Source of the DNA: Sphingopyxis sp. DBS4
GTDB taxonomy: Bacteria > Pseudomonadota > Alphaproteobacteria > Sphingomonadales > Sphingomonadaceae
DNA: 64,000 nt
Reading direction: 5' to 3'
Assembly (NCBI RefSeq): GCF_024628865.1
Contig: NZ_CP102384.1
Coordinates: 2,739,001-2,803,000, forward strand
The first letter of the stretch is position 1, and each line of letters begins with the position of its first letter. The notes beneath the pieces are model-generated. The model did not search any database. It saw only the letters and a program-made list of their open reading frames with translations, and was not told the origin of the DNA. The translations under genes and the position numbers were made by a program. Below are positions 36,884 through 48,226 of the stretch, piece after piece.

Positions 36884-38317
36884 TCATTTCTCCGCCCCCA
36901 CCGCCGCTGCCAGCCCCGCCGCGATCTTGGTGATGTCGCCGGCACCGAGGCAGATGACCTTATCGCCGGCGCCGAGTTGGCCCGATTTCATGGCCTCGCC
37001 GATCGTCGCGGCCAGTGCATCGGCATTCGCGACGGTCGATGCGTGACGATGCCCGCGGTCCTTCAATCCCGCGACCAGCGCCTCCGACGACACGCCGTCG
37101 ATCGCACTTTCGCCCGCCGCATAGACGGGCAGCGCCAGCACCATGTCGGCGTCGTTGAACGCCTGCTGGAAGTCGTCCATATGGTCGCGAAGACGTGTGA
37201 ATCGATGCGGCTGGACCACCGCGACGACACGCCCTGCCCCGGCACCCTCACGCGCCGCCGACAGCACGGCGCGGATCTCGACCGGATGGTGGGCATAGTC
37301 GTCGATCACCGTCACGACGCCGCCCTCGGCCGCGATCTCGCCGACCTTGGTGAAGCGGCGCTTGACCCCGGCGAAACCCTTGAAGCCCGACGCGATCTTG
37401 TCGTCCGACACGCCCATGTGCAGCGCCACCGCGATCGCCGCGAGCGCGTTCTGGACATTGTGGCGCCCCGACATCGGCAGGTGGATGCCCGCAATCGTCC
37501 GGCTATTCCCGTCGCGGTCGCGCACGACGACGTCGAAGCGGTTGCCGTCGGGGCCGGGCGTCACATTGGTGCCGCGCACGTCGGCCTGCGCAGAAAAGCC
37601 GTAAGTGACGATGCGCCGGTCGCGGATGCGCGGGATGATCGCCTGTACCTCGGGATGGTCGAGGCAGAGCATCGCGGCGCCATAGAAGGGCACATTCTCG
37701 ATGAATTCGACGAAGGCGCCCTTGATCGCGTCGAAGCTGCCATAATGGTCGAGATGCTCGGGATCGATATTGGTGACAACCGCGATCGTACCGTCGAGGC
37801 GCAGGAAACTGCCGTCGCTCTCGTCGGCCTCGACCACCATCCAGTCCGACGCGCCGAGCCGCGCGTTCGAGCCGTAATTGTTGATGATGCCGCCGTTGAT
37901 CACGGTCGGATCGACCCCGCCCGCATCGAGCAGCGCCGCGACGAGGCTGGTCGTCGTCGTCTTGCCGTGCGTCCCCGCGACCGCGACGGTCGATTTGAGG
38001 CGCATCAGTTCGGCGAGCATCTCGGCGCGACGGACGATCGGGATGCGATGCGCGAGCGCCGCCTCGACCTCGGGATTGCCGCGCTGGACCGCGGTCGAGG
38101 TGACGACGACCGCGACGCCCTCGACGTTCGCGGCTTCGTGGCCGATCGCAACCTTGATGCCGCGTTTCCTGAGGCCTTCGACGACATAGCTATCCGCGAT
38201 GTCGCTACCCTGCACCTGATAGCCGAGATTGTGCATCACCTCGGCAATCCCCGACATGCCGATGCCGCCGATGCCGATGAAGTGGATGATGCCGATATCG
38301 GTCGCGACGCCGCGCAT
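36884..38317 (-). CDS. murC: UDP-N-acetylmuramate--L-alanine ligase
   Basis: The 477-residue ligase adds the first stem residue, L-Ala. Motifs are [20 protein letters not shown] for UDP binding, [20 protein letters not shown] for ATP near residue 110, EADESDGSF near 165, and the C-terminal [14 protein letters not shown] near 340. The ATG at 38317 overlaps the murG stop codon as TGATG. The longer frame to 38464 overlaps murG and is rejected. Confidence 0.97.
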   Translation of the reverse strand: MRGVATDIGIIHFIGIGGIGMSGIAEVMHNLGYQVQGSDIADSYVVEGLRKRGIKVAIGHEAANVEGVAVVVTSTAVQRGNPEVEAALAHRIPIVRRAEMLAELMRLKSTVAVAGTHGKTTTTSLVAALLDAGGVDPTVINGGIINNYGSNARLGASDWMVVEADESDGSFLRLDGTIAVVTNIDPEHLDHYGSFDAIKGAFVEFIENVPFYGAAMLCLDHPEVQAIIPRIRDRRIVTYGFSAQADVRGTNVTPGPDGNRFDVVVRDRDGNSRTIAGIHLPMSGRHNVQNALAAIAVALHMGVSDDKIASGFKGFAGVKRRFTKVGEIAAEGGVVTVIDDYAHHPVEIRAVLSAAREGAGAGRVVAVVQPHRFTRLRDHMDDFQQAFNDADMVLALPVYAAGESAIDGVSSEALVAGLKDRGHRHASTVANADALAATIGEAMKSGQLGAGDKVICLGAGDITKIAAGLAAAVGAEK

Positions 38318-39498
38318 CAGGCGTCTCCCGCGCGGGTGGCGGCGATGCTGTTCGCGGTTGCGGCGCGTGCGGGCGCACCGACGCGGATCACGTCCATCAT
38401 CGGCGGCGCGGCAAAGGATTCGACCAGATCGGCAAGATCGCGCGTCGCATCGGGGAGCCCGCAACTCGCGGCGCGCTCGGCCGCCTCTTCGAGCGCGCCG
38501 GGTTCGAGCGCCATGCGCTGGATATGTTTCGCGACCTCGGCGGCGGTGAAATCGGGCTGCTGGAAGGAAATTGCCCCGCCCGCCTGAACCATATCGACGA
38601 CATTATAGGTCTGGTGATCGTCCATCGCGTGCGGATAGGGGACGAAGATTGCCGGCCGCCCCGCGCAGGCGAGCTCGGCGACGGTCGAGGCGCCCGCGCG
38701 CGCGATCACCAGGTGCGCCCAGCGCAGCCGCTCGGGAAAATCGGCGATGTAAGGCGCGCATTCGGCGGCGACGCCGAGTTCGGCATATTTGGCGCGCACC
38801 GCCGCAATGTCGTCCTCGCGCGCCTGCTGCACGACCTGCAAGCGGTCGAGCAAAGCGCGCGGCAGCATCGCGATCGCGGCGGGCACGACGTCGCTCAGCA
38901 CCGTGGCGCCCAAACTCCCCCCGACCACGAGCAGCCGGAAGATGCCGTCCTCGGGCAGCGGCGGGAAGCCGTCCTCGCGGATTGCGATAATCTCGTCGCG
39001 CACCGGATTGCCGGTAATGTGCAGCTTCATCTCGTTCCCGGCCGGGAAGCGCTGGATATTGTGGTAGGCGACCGCGACCGCATCGACGCGCGGCGCCATC
39101 ATCCGGTTGACGCGGCCAAGCACGGCATTCTGTTCGTGGATCACCCGCGGCCGCTTCGTCGATCCCGCCGCGAGCAGGCTGGGAAGCGAGGGATAGCCGC
39201 CGAAGCCGACGACGACCGCGGGGTCGAAGCTGCGGATCAGGTCGATCGCTTGCCTGCGGCCCTTGCGGATCGCAAGCGCGGCCTTCACCCAGCCGACCGG
39301 GCCGCCATGGACGCGGCCGGCGGGCAGCACATGCGTTTCGAGTTCGGCGGGCGCGCCCGGAATTTTCAGGCCGCGGTCGTCGCTGACCAGCGCCACGCGG
39401 TGCCCGCGCGCAATCAATTCGCCCGCCAGGGCATAGGCGGGCAGCATATGGCCGCCGGTCCCCCCGGCGGCGAGCAGAAAGTGGCGCGTTGCGGTCAT
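38317..39498 (-). CDS. murG: UDP-GlcNAc--undecaprenyl-PP-MurNAc-pentapeptide GlcNAc transferase
   Basis: This 393-residue GT-B glycosyltransferase makes lipid II from lipid I at the inner face of the membrane. The N-terminal glycine loop [20 protein letters not shown] and the donor-site segment [19 protein letters not shown] near 260 are diagnostic. [17 protein letters not shown] follows. It overlaps the end of ftsW by four bases. The C-terminus has a variable tail of about 30 residues. Confidence 0.97.
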   Translation of the reverse strand: MTATRHFLLAAGGTGGHMLPAYALAGELIARGHRVALVSDDRGLKIPGAPAELETHVLPAGRVHGGPVGWVKAALAIRKGRRQAIDLIRSFDPAVVVGFGGYPSLPSLLAAGSTKRPRVIHEQNAVLGRVNRMMAPRVDAVAVAYHNIQRFPAGNEMKLHITGNPVRDEIIAIREDGFPPLPEDGIFRLLVVGGSLGATVLSDVVPAAIAMLPRALLDRLQVVQQAREDDIAAVRAKYAELGVAAECAPYIADFPERLRWAHLVIARAGASTVAELACAGRPAIFVPYPHAMDDHQTYNVVDMVQAGGAISFQQPDFTAAEVAKHIQRMALEPGALEEAAERAASCGLPDATRDLADLVESFAAPPMMDVIRVGAPARAATANSIAATRAGDA

Positions 39499-40712
39499 CG
39501 CTTGTTCCAGTTGCGGGTCATCGACACCCGCGCGGCATAGGGGTTTCGCCGGGTCAGCGACAAGAGCAAACCCATGCCGATCGACAGCGCGATGAACGAG
39601 GAGCCGCCATAGCTGATGAAGGGCAAGGTCATGCCTTTCGATGGAAAGAGCTGGGTATTCACCGCCATGTTGATCGTCGCCTGCCCGCCGAACTGCGCGA
39701 TCAGCCCCGCGACCGCGAGGATCTGGAAACTATCCTCTTCGTCGAGCAGGCGAACGAGGACGCGGACGATGATAGCGAGGAACAGGATCGCGATGGCGAT
39801 ACAGGCGATGATCCCGAACTCCTCGCCGATGACCGAGAAGATATAATCGGTGTGCGCCTCGGGCAGCTTGAACTTGGCGAGCCCCGCGCCGGGGCCGGTG
39901 CCGATCAGCCCGCCCGCGGTGATCGTCGCGTGCGCGCGATCCTCCTGGAAACTGTCTCCCTCGCCGAACAGCCAGCTGTTGATGCGCTGGTTGGCGACCG
40001 AATAGGTGAAATAAGCGACGACGAGCCCGGCGAGCCCGCCCCCGGCAAGAATGCCGATGATCCGCATCGACAGCCCCGCGACCATCACCAGCACCAGCCA
40101 GGTGCCGAGGAAGATGATCGTCTGCCCAAGGTCGGGCTGGCCCATCAGCAATATGCCGATGATGCCGGTCAGCACGAAGGACAAAGGCACGACGGGCAGG
40201 CTCTGGTCGTGGAGCCGCAGCGACAGGATCCACGCGAGCGACACCGCGAAGAAGGGCTTCAGAAACTCCGACGGCTGCAGGCGGAAAACACCGCTGCCGA
40301 TCCACCGCTGCGCGCCGTTCACCGACGTGCCGATCAGCGGAACGAGGAACAGCAGGACAAGGAAACTGATCGTGCCATAGATGGCAAAGCGCCGCGCCTG
40401 CGCCTTGGGCAGCATCGACACGCCGAGCATGACGGGCAAGCCGACGATCACCCACATGAGCTGGCGATAGAAATAATAGAGCGGGTCGAGGCTGGCGGTG
40501 GTCGTCGACAGCTTTTGCGCCGCGACCGGCGACGCCGCCGCGACCGCGACCAGTCCGACCGCGATCAGCATCGAGACGAGCAGCAGCAGTACCCGGTCGA
40601 TTTCCCAGAACCAGAGGCCGAGCGGTGTGCGGTCGGCGCGACTGAGGCGCGGGCCGCGCCGCTTGGCCGTCCGCGTCGTCGCGGCGATGACCGGGCGTTC
40701 GGTCGCATTCAT
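39495..40712 (-). CDS. ftsW: Peptidoglycan glycosyltransferase FtsW
   Basis: The protein is a SEDS-family lipid II polymerase with about ten membrane segments. Signatures include FFAVSLAWILSLRL, GTGPGAGLAKFKLPEAHTDY and the final FISYGGSSFIALSIGMGLLL. From the ATG at 40712 (GGGGGG upstream) it has 405 residues. In-frame ATGs at 40730 and 40742 overlap murD and are alternatives. It works with the transpeptidase encoded by ftsI at the septum. Confidence 0.95.
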   Translation of the reverse strand: MNATERPVIAATTRTAKRRGPRLSRADRTPLGLWFWEIDRVLLLLVSMLIAVGLVAVAAASPVAAQKLSTTTASLDPLYYFYRQLMWVIVGLPVMLGVSMLPKAQARRFAIYGTISFLVLLFLVPLIGTSVNGAQRWIGSGVFRLQPSEFLKPFFAVSLAWILSLRLHDQSLPVVPLSFVLTGIIGILLMGQPDLGQTIIFLGTWLVLVMVAGLSMRIIGILAGGGLAGLVVAYFTYSVANQRINSWLFGEGDSFQEDRAHATITAGGLIGTGPGAGLAKFKLPEAHTDYIFSVIGEEFGIIACIAIAILFLAIIVRVLVRLLDEEDSFQILAVAGLIAQFGGQATINMAVNTQLFPSKGMTLPFISYGGSSFIALSIGMGLLLSLTRRNPYAARVSMTRNWNKR

Positions 40713-40734
40713 GTCGGTCCCCCCGCTCATATCC

Positions 40735-42042
40735 TCATCCATCTCCCAACGCCGGAACGAGGTCGCGGAACGCGTCGCCGCGCTGCTCATAGTCCCGGAA
40801 CTGGTCGAACGACGCGCAGGCGGGCGAGAGCAGGACGATGTCGCCGGGCTCGACCGCCGCCGCCGCATGCGCGACCGCCGTCGCGAGGTCGCCCGACCGA
40901 TCGACCGGGATCGCATCGCCGATCTCGTCCGCGAAAGCCTCCATCGCCTCACCGATCAGATAGGCACGCTTCACATGGCCGAACCAGGGACGGCAGGCGG
41001 ACAGGCCGTCGCCCTTGGCTTGCCCCCCCGCGATCCAGTGCAGACGCTGGTCCGGCGCCGGCGGGAAAGCCGCCAGCGCCGGTGCAGCGGAAGCCGCGTT
41101 GGTCGCCTTGCTGTCGTTGTACCAGCTGGCGCCAGCGGCTTCGCCGACCCATTCCATGCGATGCGGGAGCGCCCGATAGGTGGCGAGCCCGCGTTCGATC
41201 TCTTCGTCGTTCAGCCCCAGCGTCCGGCAGACGGCGATCGCGCACACCGCGTTCTGCGCGTTGTGCGGGCCCTGCAGCGCGGGCCAGCGCGCCTGGTCGG
41301 CAGGATCGATGTCCTGCGCCGAGACGCGGTGGAGGCGATGGTTGAGGCGCCCCGCGATCATCCGCGACGGATCGTCGTCGACCGCGACGATCGCGACCTG
41401 ATCCCTATGCTGGAGCGAAAACAGCCGTGCCTTCGACGCAGCATAGCCTGCAAAGCCGTCGTAGCGGTCGAGATGATCGGGGGTCAGGTTGGTCAGCACC
41501 GCGATGTCGCAGGCAAGGCTGTGCGCGAGGTCGATCTGATAGCTCGACAATTCGAGCACATAGACGCCGCCCTCGGGCAAGGGATCGCGCGACAGGATCG
41601 GCAGGCCGATATTGCCGCCCATCAGCGCGGGCACCCCCGCGCTTTCGAGCATATGGGTGACGAGCGCGGTGACGGTCGACTTGCCGTTGGTGCCGGTGAT
41701 GCCGACGACCTTGTGCGGCGGCAGATCGGGACGCGCTTCGGCGAATAGCTCGACGTCGCCGATCACCGGGACATGCGCCTCGCGCGCGTGCGCGGCGACC
41801 GGGTGGCGGTTGAGCGGCACGCCCGGCGACACGACGACGCCCGCGAAGCCAACGAGATCGATGGCGAGCGGATCAGCGATATCGGCGTTGAGCATCATCG
41901 CCTCGTCGCGCGCGGCCTCACGGTCGTCCCACGCGGTGACGCCCGCGCCACTGGCGACGAGCGCCTCGACCGCCGCGAGGCCCGAGCGCGCCAGCCCCAG
42001 CACCGCATAGCGGCGGCCGGCAAAGGCGCGCGACGTGATCAC
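40735..42042 (-). CDS. murD: UDP-N-acetylmuramoyl-L-alanine--D-glutamate ligase
   Basis: The 435-residue ligase adds D-Glu. It shows [20 protein letters not shown], the ATP loop [20 protein letters not shown] near 115, the ELSSYQID segment, and [18 protein letters not shown] near 305. The ATG overlaps the mraY end as ATGA. All family landmarks are present. Confidence 0.97.
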   Translation of the reverse strand: MITSRAFAGRRYAVLGLARSGLAAVEALVASGAGVTAWDDREAARDEAMMLNADIADPLAIDLVGFAGVVVSPGVPLNRHPVAAHAREAHVPVIGDVELFAEARPDLPPHKVVGITGTNGKSTVTALVTHMLESAGVPALMGGNIGLPILSRDPLPEGGVYVLELSSYQIDLAHSLACDIAVLTNLTPDHLDRYDGFAGYAASKARLFSLQHRDQVAIVAVDDDPSRMIAGRLNHRLHRVSAQDIDPADQARWPALQGPHNAQNAVCAIAVCRTLGLNDEEIERGLATYRALPHRMEWVGEAAGASWYNDSKATNAASAAPALAAFPPAPDQRLHWIAGGQAKGDGLSACRPWFGHVKRAYLIGEAMEAFADEIGDAIPVDRSGDLATAVAHAAAAVEPGDIVLLSPACASFDQFRDYEQRGDAFRDLVPALGDG

Positions 42043-43112
42043 CGCAGCTTGAGCGTCGCGAGCCCCGCGAGCGCGAGGATGATCGAGACGATCCAGAAGC
42101 GGATGACGACGGTCGATTCGGGCCAGCCGAGCTGCTCGAAATGATGATGGATCGGCGCCATGCGAAAGACGCGCTTGCCCGTTCTCTTATACCAGAAGAC
42201 CTGAATGATCACCGACAGCGCCTCGACCACGAACAGCCCGCCGACGAGGACGAGCACCAGCTCGTGCTGCGCGGTCACCGCGACCGTCGCGAGCGCGCCG
42301 CCGAGCGCGAGGCTGCCGGTGTCGCCCATGAAGACAGCGGCGGGCGGCGCGTTGAACCACAGGAAAGCGAGGCACGCGCCGATGATCGCGGCGGCGAAGA
42401 TCGCAAGCTCGCCGGCACCGGGAACGTGCGGGATGCCGAGGTAGCCGGCAAATTTAACGTTACCCGACAAATAGACGATGACGAGGAAAGTCAGGCTGGC
42501 GATCATCACCGGAAAGGTTGCGAGCCCGTCGAGTCCGTCGGTCAGGTTCACCGCATTGCCGAAGCCGACGATCAGCACCATCGCGAAGATATAATAAAAG
42601 GGTCCGAGCGGGATGTAGACGTTGCTGAAAAAGGGCAGATAGAGGTCGGTGCCGGTGCGCGAAACGATCAGCAGCACCGCGACCGCGGCGATCGCGAACT
42701 CGACCAGCAGGCGCACGCGCCCGGGAATCCCGCGATGGCTGGCCTTGGTCACCTTGTCGAGGTCGTCGAGGAAGCCGACCGCCGCGAAGCCCGCGGTCAC
42801 GAACAGGCATGCCCAGACGAAGCGGTTCGACAAGTCCATCCAGAGCAGGGCGGAGATCATCAGCGAAATGAGGATCATCAGCCCGCCCATCGTCGGCGTG
42901 CCCTTTTTCGCGAGGTGGCTTTGCGGACCGTCGTCGCGGATCGGCTGCCCCTTCCCCTGCCGCATCCGCAGCATCAGGATGAAGCGCGGCCCGATCCACA
43001 GGCCGATGATCAGCGCGGTCGCGACCGCGGCGCCCGAGCGGAAGCTCAGATAGCGGATGAGGTTCAAAGCCCCCGGAAAGCCCAGCCATTCCGCCAGCCA
43101 GTACAGCATCAA
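42039..43112 (-). CDS. mraY: Phospho-N-acetylmuramoyl-pentapeptide transferase
   Basis: The 357-residue polytopic enzyme makes lipid I. It has [19 protein letters not shown] near 60, [15 protein letters not shown] with the aspartate pair near 115, [14 protein letters not shown] near 185, and the histidine motif [16 protein letters not shown] near 315. About ten membrane segments fit the family. The start is MMLYW; a second ATG one codon later is equally possible. It overlaps murF by four bases. Confidence 0.97.
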   Translation of the reverse strand: MMLYWLAEWLGFPGALNLIRYLSFRSGAAVATALIIGLWIGPRFILMLRMRQGKGQPIRDDGPQSHLAKKGTPTMGGLMILISLMISALLWMDLSNRFVWACLFVTAGFAAVGFLDDLDKVTKASHRGIPGRVRLLVEFAIAAVAVLLIVSRTGTDLYLPFFSNVYIPLGPFYYIFAMVLIVGFGNAVNLTDGLDGLATFPVMIASLTFLVIVYLSGNVKFAGYLGIPHVPGAGELAIFAAAIIGACLAFLWFNAPPAAVFMGDTGSLALGGALATVAVTAQHELVLVLVGGLFVVEALSVIIQVFWYKRTGKRVFRMAPIHHHFEQLGWPESTVVIRFWIVSIILALAGLATLKLR

Positions 43113-44485
43113 AATTCCCCATTGGTCAGCGCCGTCACCACGTGCGACAGGCCGACGCTGTTCGATCCCTTGACCAGCACCGTATCGCAGGGCCGGATCA
43201 CGTCCTTCAGCCGCGCGGTCGCGGCCGAGTGGGCGGCCACATGCTCGAATTCGATGCGTCCCTCAAGCGCTTTGGCGAGCGGCGCCATCTCTTCGCCGAC
43301 AAGCAGGGCGAACCGCACGCGCGCCGCGACGAGCGGAGCCGCGAGCGCGGCGTGATAGGCCTCGCCATCGGGGCCGAGCTCCTTCATCGCGCCCAGAATC
43401 GCGACCTTGCGCTCGCCGGATTCGGCCGCGAGCTGTTCGATCGTCGCGGCCATCGAGGCGGGATTGGCGTTATAGCTTTCGTCGATGACGAGGATCGAGC
43501 CGCCGGGCACCTGGACCCGGTGGCGCGCGCCGCGCCCCGCGAGCCCGCCCATCTCGGCAAAGGCGAGACCCGCGGCGGGCAGATCGCCGCCGACCTGCTT
43601 GACCGCCGCCAGCACCGCGAGCGCATTCGACACCCAATGCGCGCCCGCCTGCGCGATGGTGAAGCAGAGCAGCGCATCCTGCACCTGCGCCGTGACGAGC
43701 GAGCCGCCCTGCCCGTCGGGCAGCCAGTCGACCGCGCGGACGTCGGCGCCCTCGCCGAGCCCGAAGCTGACGATATGCGCGGCATGCTGCTCCGCCTTGG
43801 CGCGGAGCCGCGCATAATGCTGACTGTCGAACGGCAGGATCGCGGTGCCGCCGGGTTCCAGCCCCTCGAAAATCTCGCCCTTCGCGTCGGCGATGGCTTC
43901 TTCGCTGCCGAAATATTCCATATGCGCGGGCGCGATAGTGGTGACGATCGCGACGTGCGGGCGCACCATGTGCGTCAGCGCGGCAAGCTCGCCCGCGTGG
44001 TTCATCCCCATTTCGAACACGCCGAAATCGGCGGTCGAGGGCATCCGCGCGAGGCTGAGCGGCACACCGACATGATTGTTGTAGCTCTTGACCGAGCGAT
44101 GCGCCTTGCCGGGGCGGAAACGATCGAGCGCGGCGAACAGCGCCTCCTTCGTCCCGGTCTTGCCCGCCGATCCGGTGACGCCGATGATCCGCCCGTGACT
44201 GCGCGCGCGCGATGCGGTGCCGAGCGCGTTGAGCGCGGCGACGCTGTCGGCGACGCGGACATGCGGAAAATCGATGTCGGTCTCGCAGACGATACCCGCG
44301 GCGCCCGCCGCGATCGCCTTGTCGATGAACTTGTGACCGTCGGTCGCCTCGCCCTTCATCGCGATGAACAGGTCGCCCTTCGTCACCTCGCGCGAATCGA
44401 AGGCAACGCCCTGCACCGTGAAGTCGGCGCTGGCCGTCCCTCCCGTAGCAGCCGCGATAGCGCGTGCGGTCCACAGCGGATTCAT
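43109..44485 (-). CDS. murF: UDP-MurNAc-tripeptide--D-alanyl-D-alanine ligase
   Basis: This 458-residue ligase adds D-Ala-D-Ala to the stem. The ATP loop reads [19 protein letters not shown] near residue 105, followed by [16 protein letters not shown] and [35 protein letters not shown] near 325 marks the C-terminal domain. It overlaps murE by four bases. The set mraY, murF, murE is in the usual order. Confidence 0.97.
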   Translation of the reverse strand: MNPLWTARAIAAATGGTASADFTVQGVAFDSREVTKGDLFIAMKGEATDGHKFIDKAIAAGAAGIVCETDIDFPHVRVADSVAALNALGTASRARSHGRIIGVTGSAGKTGTKEALFAALDRFRPGKAHRSVKSYNNHVGVPLSLARMPSTADFGVFEMGMNHAGELAALTHMVRPHVAIVTTIAPAHMEYFGSEEAIADAKGEIFEGLEPGGTAILPFDSQHYARLRAKAEQHAAHIVSFGLGEGADVRAVDWLPDGQGGSLVTAQVQDALLCFTIAQAGAHWVSNALAVLAAVKQVGGDLPAAGLAFAEMGGLAGRGARHRVQVPGGSILVIDESYNANPASMAATIEQLAAESGERKVAILGAMKELGPDGEAYHAALAAPLVAARVRFALLVGEEMAPLAKALEGRIEFEHVAAHSAATARLKDVIRPCDTVLVKGSNSVGLSHVVTALTNGEF

Positions 44486-45921
44486 GCCGCCTCCTCGCGC
44501 GCGACCGCGACGTCGTCGAAGGGAAGGACGCGCATCGCCTCGCCGCGCCCGACGATCTGCCCCTGCTCATGGCCCTTGCCGGCGATGCAGACAATGTCGT
44601 CCGCGCGCGCCTCGGCCATCGCGGCGGCGATCGCGGCGCGGCGGTCGCCGATGATTTGCGCATCGGGCGCCCCCCCGGCGATCGCCGCGCGGATCGCGGC
44701 GGCATCCTCGCCGCGCGGATTGTCGTCGGTGATGATCAGGACATCGGCCTTGGCGGCGGCGACCCGCCCCATTTCGGCGCGCTTCGCCTGGTCGCGGTCG
44801 CCGCCCGCGCCGAAGACGAGGATCAGACGCCCCGCCGCATGCGGGCGGAGCGCGTCGAGCGCCGCCTCGATCGCATCGGGCGTATGTGCGTAATCGACAT
44901 AGACGGGCGCTCCGGCCCGCGTGATCGCCGCGCGTTCCAGCCGCCCGCGCACCGGCTGGAGCCGCGCGAGATTGGCGAGCGTCTGTTGCACATCGCCGCC
45001 GGTCGCGATCACCAGCCCGGCCGCAACGAGCGCATTGGCGACCTGATAGGCACCAATCAGCGGCAGCGTGACCTTCTGCGCCAGCGCACCCGCCTGGATC
45101 AGCAGCGACTGGCCGAGCTGGGTCGGCTCGCGCGAGACGAGGCGCAAATCCTCGCCGTGCGTGCCGACGGTCAGCGTGCGGAGGCCGCGCTGCTTCGCCG
45201 CATATTCGGCGGCAGGCGACCACATATCATCGTTCCAGATGACGGCCGTGCCGTCGGCGTCGACGACCTCGCGGAACAGCCGCATCTTCGCGGCCATATA
45301 GCTGTCCATATCGCCATGATAATCGAGATGATCGTGGCTGAGGTTGGTGAAGGCGGCCGCCTTCACGCGCAATCCCTCGGTGCGATACTGGTCGAGGCCG
45401 TGACTCGACGCCTCGAACGCCGCATGGGTCACGCCTTCGGCGGCGAGGCCCGACATGTTGGACAGGAAAGTGACGATGTCGGGCGTCGTCAGCCCGGTCG
45501 CGGCGCTGTCGTTCGAGGTGGTGATGCCGAGCGTGCCGATCGACGCGGCGTGAAAGCCCGCCATGCGCCAGAGCTGACGCGTCATCTCGACCGTCGAGGT
45601 CTTGCCGTTGGTGCCGGTCACCGCGACGCAGGTCGCGGGAAAGCGGTGAAAGAAGCGCGCGGCGATATGCGCGAAGGCGCGGCGCGGGTTGGCGTCGGCG
45701 ATATGGACCGCGCCCTCGACCTTCGCCTCGGGCCGTGCGACGACGGCGATCGCCCCGGCTTCCACGGCTGCGGGAATGAAATCCTCGCCATTGAATCTCT
45801 CGCCGGCGAAGGCGCCGAAGATCGTGCCCGGCGCGACCTTGCGATGGTCGATCGCGAGCCCGGTCACCACCGGGTCCGCCCCTGCCAGACCATGATCGCC
45901 TGTCAGCGCGGACAGGCGCAT
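44482..45921 (-). CDS. murE: UDP-MurNAc-L-alanyl-D-glutamate--meso-DAP ligase
   Basis: The 479-residue ligase adds the third stem residue. The ATP loop is VAVTGTNGKTSTVEMTRQLW near 100, followed by HLDYHGDMDSYMAAKMRLF. The specificity box reads DDNPRGEDAAAI near 395; the DNPR form is the meso-diaminopimelate type, so the wall is DAP-type as expected for a Gram-negative. Its start shares a base with the ftsI stop codon (TGATG-type junction). Confidence 0.97.
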   Translation of the reverse strand: MRLSALTGDHGLAGADPVVTGLAIDHRKVAPGTIFGAFAGERFNGEDFIPAAVEAGAIAVVARPEAKVEGAVHIADANPRRAFAHIAARFFHRFPATCVAVTGTNGKTSTVEMTRQLWRMAGFHAASIGTLGITTSNDSAATGLTTPDIVTFLSNMSGLAAEGVTHAAFEASSHGLDQYRTEGLRVKAAAFTNLSHDHLDYHGDMDSYMAAKMRLFREVVDADGTAVIWNDDMWSPAAEYAAKQRGLRTLTVGTHGEDLRLVSREPTQLGQSLLIQAGALAQKVTLPLIGAYQVANALVAAGLVIATGGDVQQTLANLARLQPVRGRLERAAITRAGAPVYVDYAHTPDAIEAALDALRPHAAGRLILVFGAGGDRDQAKRAEMGRVAAAKADVLIITDDNPRGEDAAAIRAAIAGGAPDAQIIGDRRAAIAAAMAEARADDIVCIAGKGHEQGQIVGRGEAMRVLPFDDVAVAREEAA

Positions 45922-47615
45922 TATTCGCTTTCCCCGTTCTTCCAGAGCAGCGGGGTCAGTTCGGACACGTCGACGTCGCGGCTTTCGTCGGGGAAGACGC
46001 CGAGCATCGGACCCGCGCGCATCACCACCTTCTTGACCACCGGCGCGACGGTATAGCCCGCGGTACGCTGGCCCGAGCTGAAGGCATTGCCCTTCGGCTC
46101 GTCGATCATCGCGATGACGACGTAGCGCGGATTGTCCATCGGGAAAACGGCGGCGAAGGTCGAGACGAGCGAGTGACGGCGATAGCCGCCCGCGCCCGGC
46201 TTTTCAGCGCTGCCGGTCTTGCCGCCGACGCGAAAGCCCGGCGCGTCGGCCTGGCGGCCGGTGCCATCCGAGACGATCAGGCGAAGGAGCTGGCGCATCC
46301 GCGCGCTGGTCGACGCCTTGAAGACGCGATGCCCCTGCGGCGGTGCCTTGTCGCCGAGCTTCACAATCGTCGCGGGGCGCCAGATACCACCGTTGACGAG
46401 CGCGGCATAGGCATTTGCGAGATGCAGCGGAGTCACCGCGATGCCGTGGCCATAGCTGGTCGTCATCGTCGACAGCCGGCCCCATTCCCTGGGCCACAGC
46501 GGAAAGGCACGTTCCTTGAGTTCGATGGCCGGACGCTTGTTGAATTCGATGCTGCGGAACATCGCCTCCATCTTTTCCTTGCCGAGCTGGTCGGCGATCT
46601 GCGCGGTCACGATGTTCGAGCTGTGGATCAGCGTCTCAGGCACGTTGAGCCAGCGTCCCATCATGTGCGAATCGCGAATATGAAATCCCGCGATCGCGAG
46701 CGGCTTGGTCGCGTCGTAGCGTTTCGCCATGCTGGTCACGACGCCGCTGTCGATCGCCGCGCCGATCGACAGCGGCTTGATGACCGATCCCAGCTCATAA
46801 AGATTATAGGTCACCGCGTTGCGGCGCGCGGCCATGTCGCCGGCGACCAGCTTGTTCGGATTATAGGTCGGCAGCGAGGTCATCGCCAGCACCTCGCCGG
46901 TGTGGACGTCGAGAATGATGCCCGCGCCGCCGATCGCCTCCAGATTGGTCACCGCGTTGCCGAGCTCGCTTTCGAGCACGCCCTGGACGCGCGCGTCGAT
47001 CGACAGCGCCAGCGGCTCGCCGCGCGTCGCCTTGTCGGTCAGCTGCTTGTCGAACGCGCCTTCGACCCCGGTGACGCCGTGCCCCTCGGCATCGGTGAAG
47101 CCCAGCACCTGCGCCGCGAGGCTGAGCTGGGGATAGAGCCGCTCCTTTTCTCGCGGGAAGTCGAATCCGACATCGCCGATCGCGTTCACCGCCGCGACCT
47201 GATCGGGCAGCGCGCGGCGGCGGATGTATGTCGGGCGCGGGCCGCTGAGCTTCGCCAGAAACTCCTCACGCGGGGTATCGGGAAAGATCTTGACCAGCTC
47301 GTCGGCCAGATATTGCCGGTTATTGAGCAGCTTCGACGGCACGACGCGGATCGAATAGCCGTCGATCGTCCGCGCCAGCGGCACACCGTTGCGGTCGACG
47401 ATGTCGGCCCGCGCCGGAATGAAAGTCGCCGCGCCATCGCCATGCCCCGACGAGGTATCGAACAGCGCGAAAAACAGCAGGCGCATCGAAATCAGGAAAA
47501 AGGCCGCCATGAACAACAGCATGAGCATCATCAGCCGCTGCTGCGCGGTCAGCAATATCTGCTGCCGCACCCCAGCGGTGCGCACCCGGGCCGGACGGAC
47601 GACCAGCGTGTTCAT
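45921..47615 (-). CDS. ftsI: Penicillin-binding protein 3 / FtsI transpeptidase
   Basis: The 564-residue class B PBP crosslinks septal peptidoglycan. One membrane segment lies near residues 30-53. The dimerisation domain follows, then the transpeptidase with SVIK (in YELGSVIKPLSIGAAID, near 275), SSN (in LIHSSNIVTAQIADQLG, near 330) and KTG (in FRVGGKTGSAEKPG, near 475). It overlaps the end of ftsL by four bases. The N-terminus is cytoplasmic and basic. Confidence 0.97.
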   Translation of the reverse strand: MNTLVVRPARVRTAGVRQQILLTAQQRLMMLMLLFMAAFFLISMRLLFFALFDTSSGHGDGAATFIPARADIVDRNGVPLARTIDGYSIRVVPSKLLNNRQYLADELVKIFPDTPREEFLAKLSGPRPTYIRRRALPDQVAAVNAIGDVGFDFPREKERLYPQLSLAAQVLGFTDAEGHGVTGVEGAFDKQLTDKATRGEPLALSIDARVQGVLESELGNAVTNLEAIGGAGIILDVHTGEVLAMTSLPTYNPNKLVAGDMAARRNAVTYNLYELGSVIKPLSIGAAIDSGVVTSMAKRYDATKPLAIAGFHIRDSHMMGRWLNVPETLIHSSNIVTAQIADQLGKEKMEAMFRSIEFNKRPAIELKERAFPLWPREWGRLSTMTTSYGHGIAVTPLHLANAYAALVNGGIWRPATIVKLGDKAPPQGHRVFKASTSARMRQLLRLIVSDGTGRQADAPGFRVGGKTGSAEKPGAGGYRRHSLVSTFAAVFPMDNPRYVVIAMIDEPKGNAFSSGQRTAGYTVAPVVKKVVMRAGPMLGVFPDESRDVDVSELTPLLWKNGESE

Positions 47616-48226
47616 GGAGCGGTGCGGCCCTCCTTTGCCTCGCGCGCCGCGGCGCGCTTGAGGTCGGCCAGCGTCGATTCGGCGAGCAGCTGGTCCTCGA
47701 TCATCTTGAGCTGTTCGCGGCGGCGGGTCGGCGCCATGCGCGGCGGCGAATCGCTCCGCACGGCGGTTTCGGCCTGCGCGAGAACGACGGGCTTTTCAGC
47801 CGCGGGCTTGGTCGCCGGCTTTTCGGCGGCGGTCGTGGCCGACGCGGGGGTGCCGACCGGGCTCGCTCCCACCGGGCTCACCATAGCCATCAGCACCGGC
47901 GCGACCTCGTTGGCACCGCGCGCGCGCGGCAGGCCGTCGAGCGAGGCGAGCTGGCGCTCGCTCTCCAGATATTGCGAGGCCGACGGCGCCGAATAGCCGA
48001 AGCTGTCGGCGTTCCACTGTTCGAGCTGGCGCATCGAGGCGCGCACCGCGAGTTCGGATTCGAGATAGCGGATATTCGCCTGCGTCCGGTCGATCTGGCG
48101 CTCGATCCGCGTCAGTTCGCTGCGCGTCGCCGCGACCTTCAGCGAGACCGGATAGAGCGCCATCGCGAAGAGGAGCACGAGCAGGACCAGGCCGATTCCC
48201 TGGAGCTTGCGGGCCGCCATCAGCAT
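47612..48226 (-). CDS. ftsL: Cell division protein FtsL-like
   Basis: The 204-residue protein has one membrane segment ([20 protein letters not shown], near 11-30). A coiled-coil region follows ([20 protein letters not shown], near 34-60), then a low-complexity Ala/Pro/Lys tail that is longer than in E. coli FtsL. Position between rsmH and ftsI supports the name more than sequence does. The start is ATG 48226 or ATG 48220; the second overlaps the rsmH stop as TGATG. Confidence 0.87.
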   Translation of the reverse strand: MLMAARKLQGIGLVLLVLLFAMALYPVSLKVAATRSELTRIERQIDRTQANIRYLESELAVRASMRQLEQWNADSFGYSAPSASQYLESERQLASLDGLPRARGANEVAPVLMAMVSPVGASPVGTPASATTAAEKPATKPAAEKPVVLAQAETAVRSDSPPRMAPTRRREQLKMIEDQLLAESTLADLKRAAAREAKEGRTAP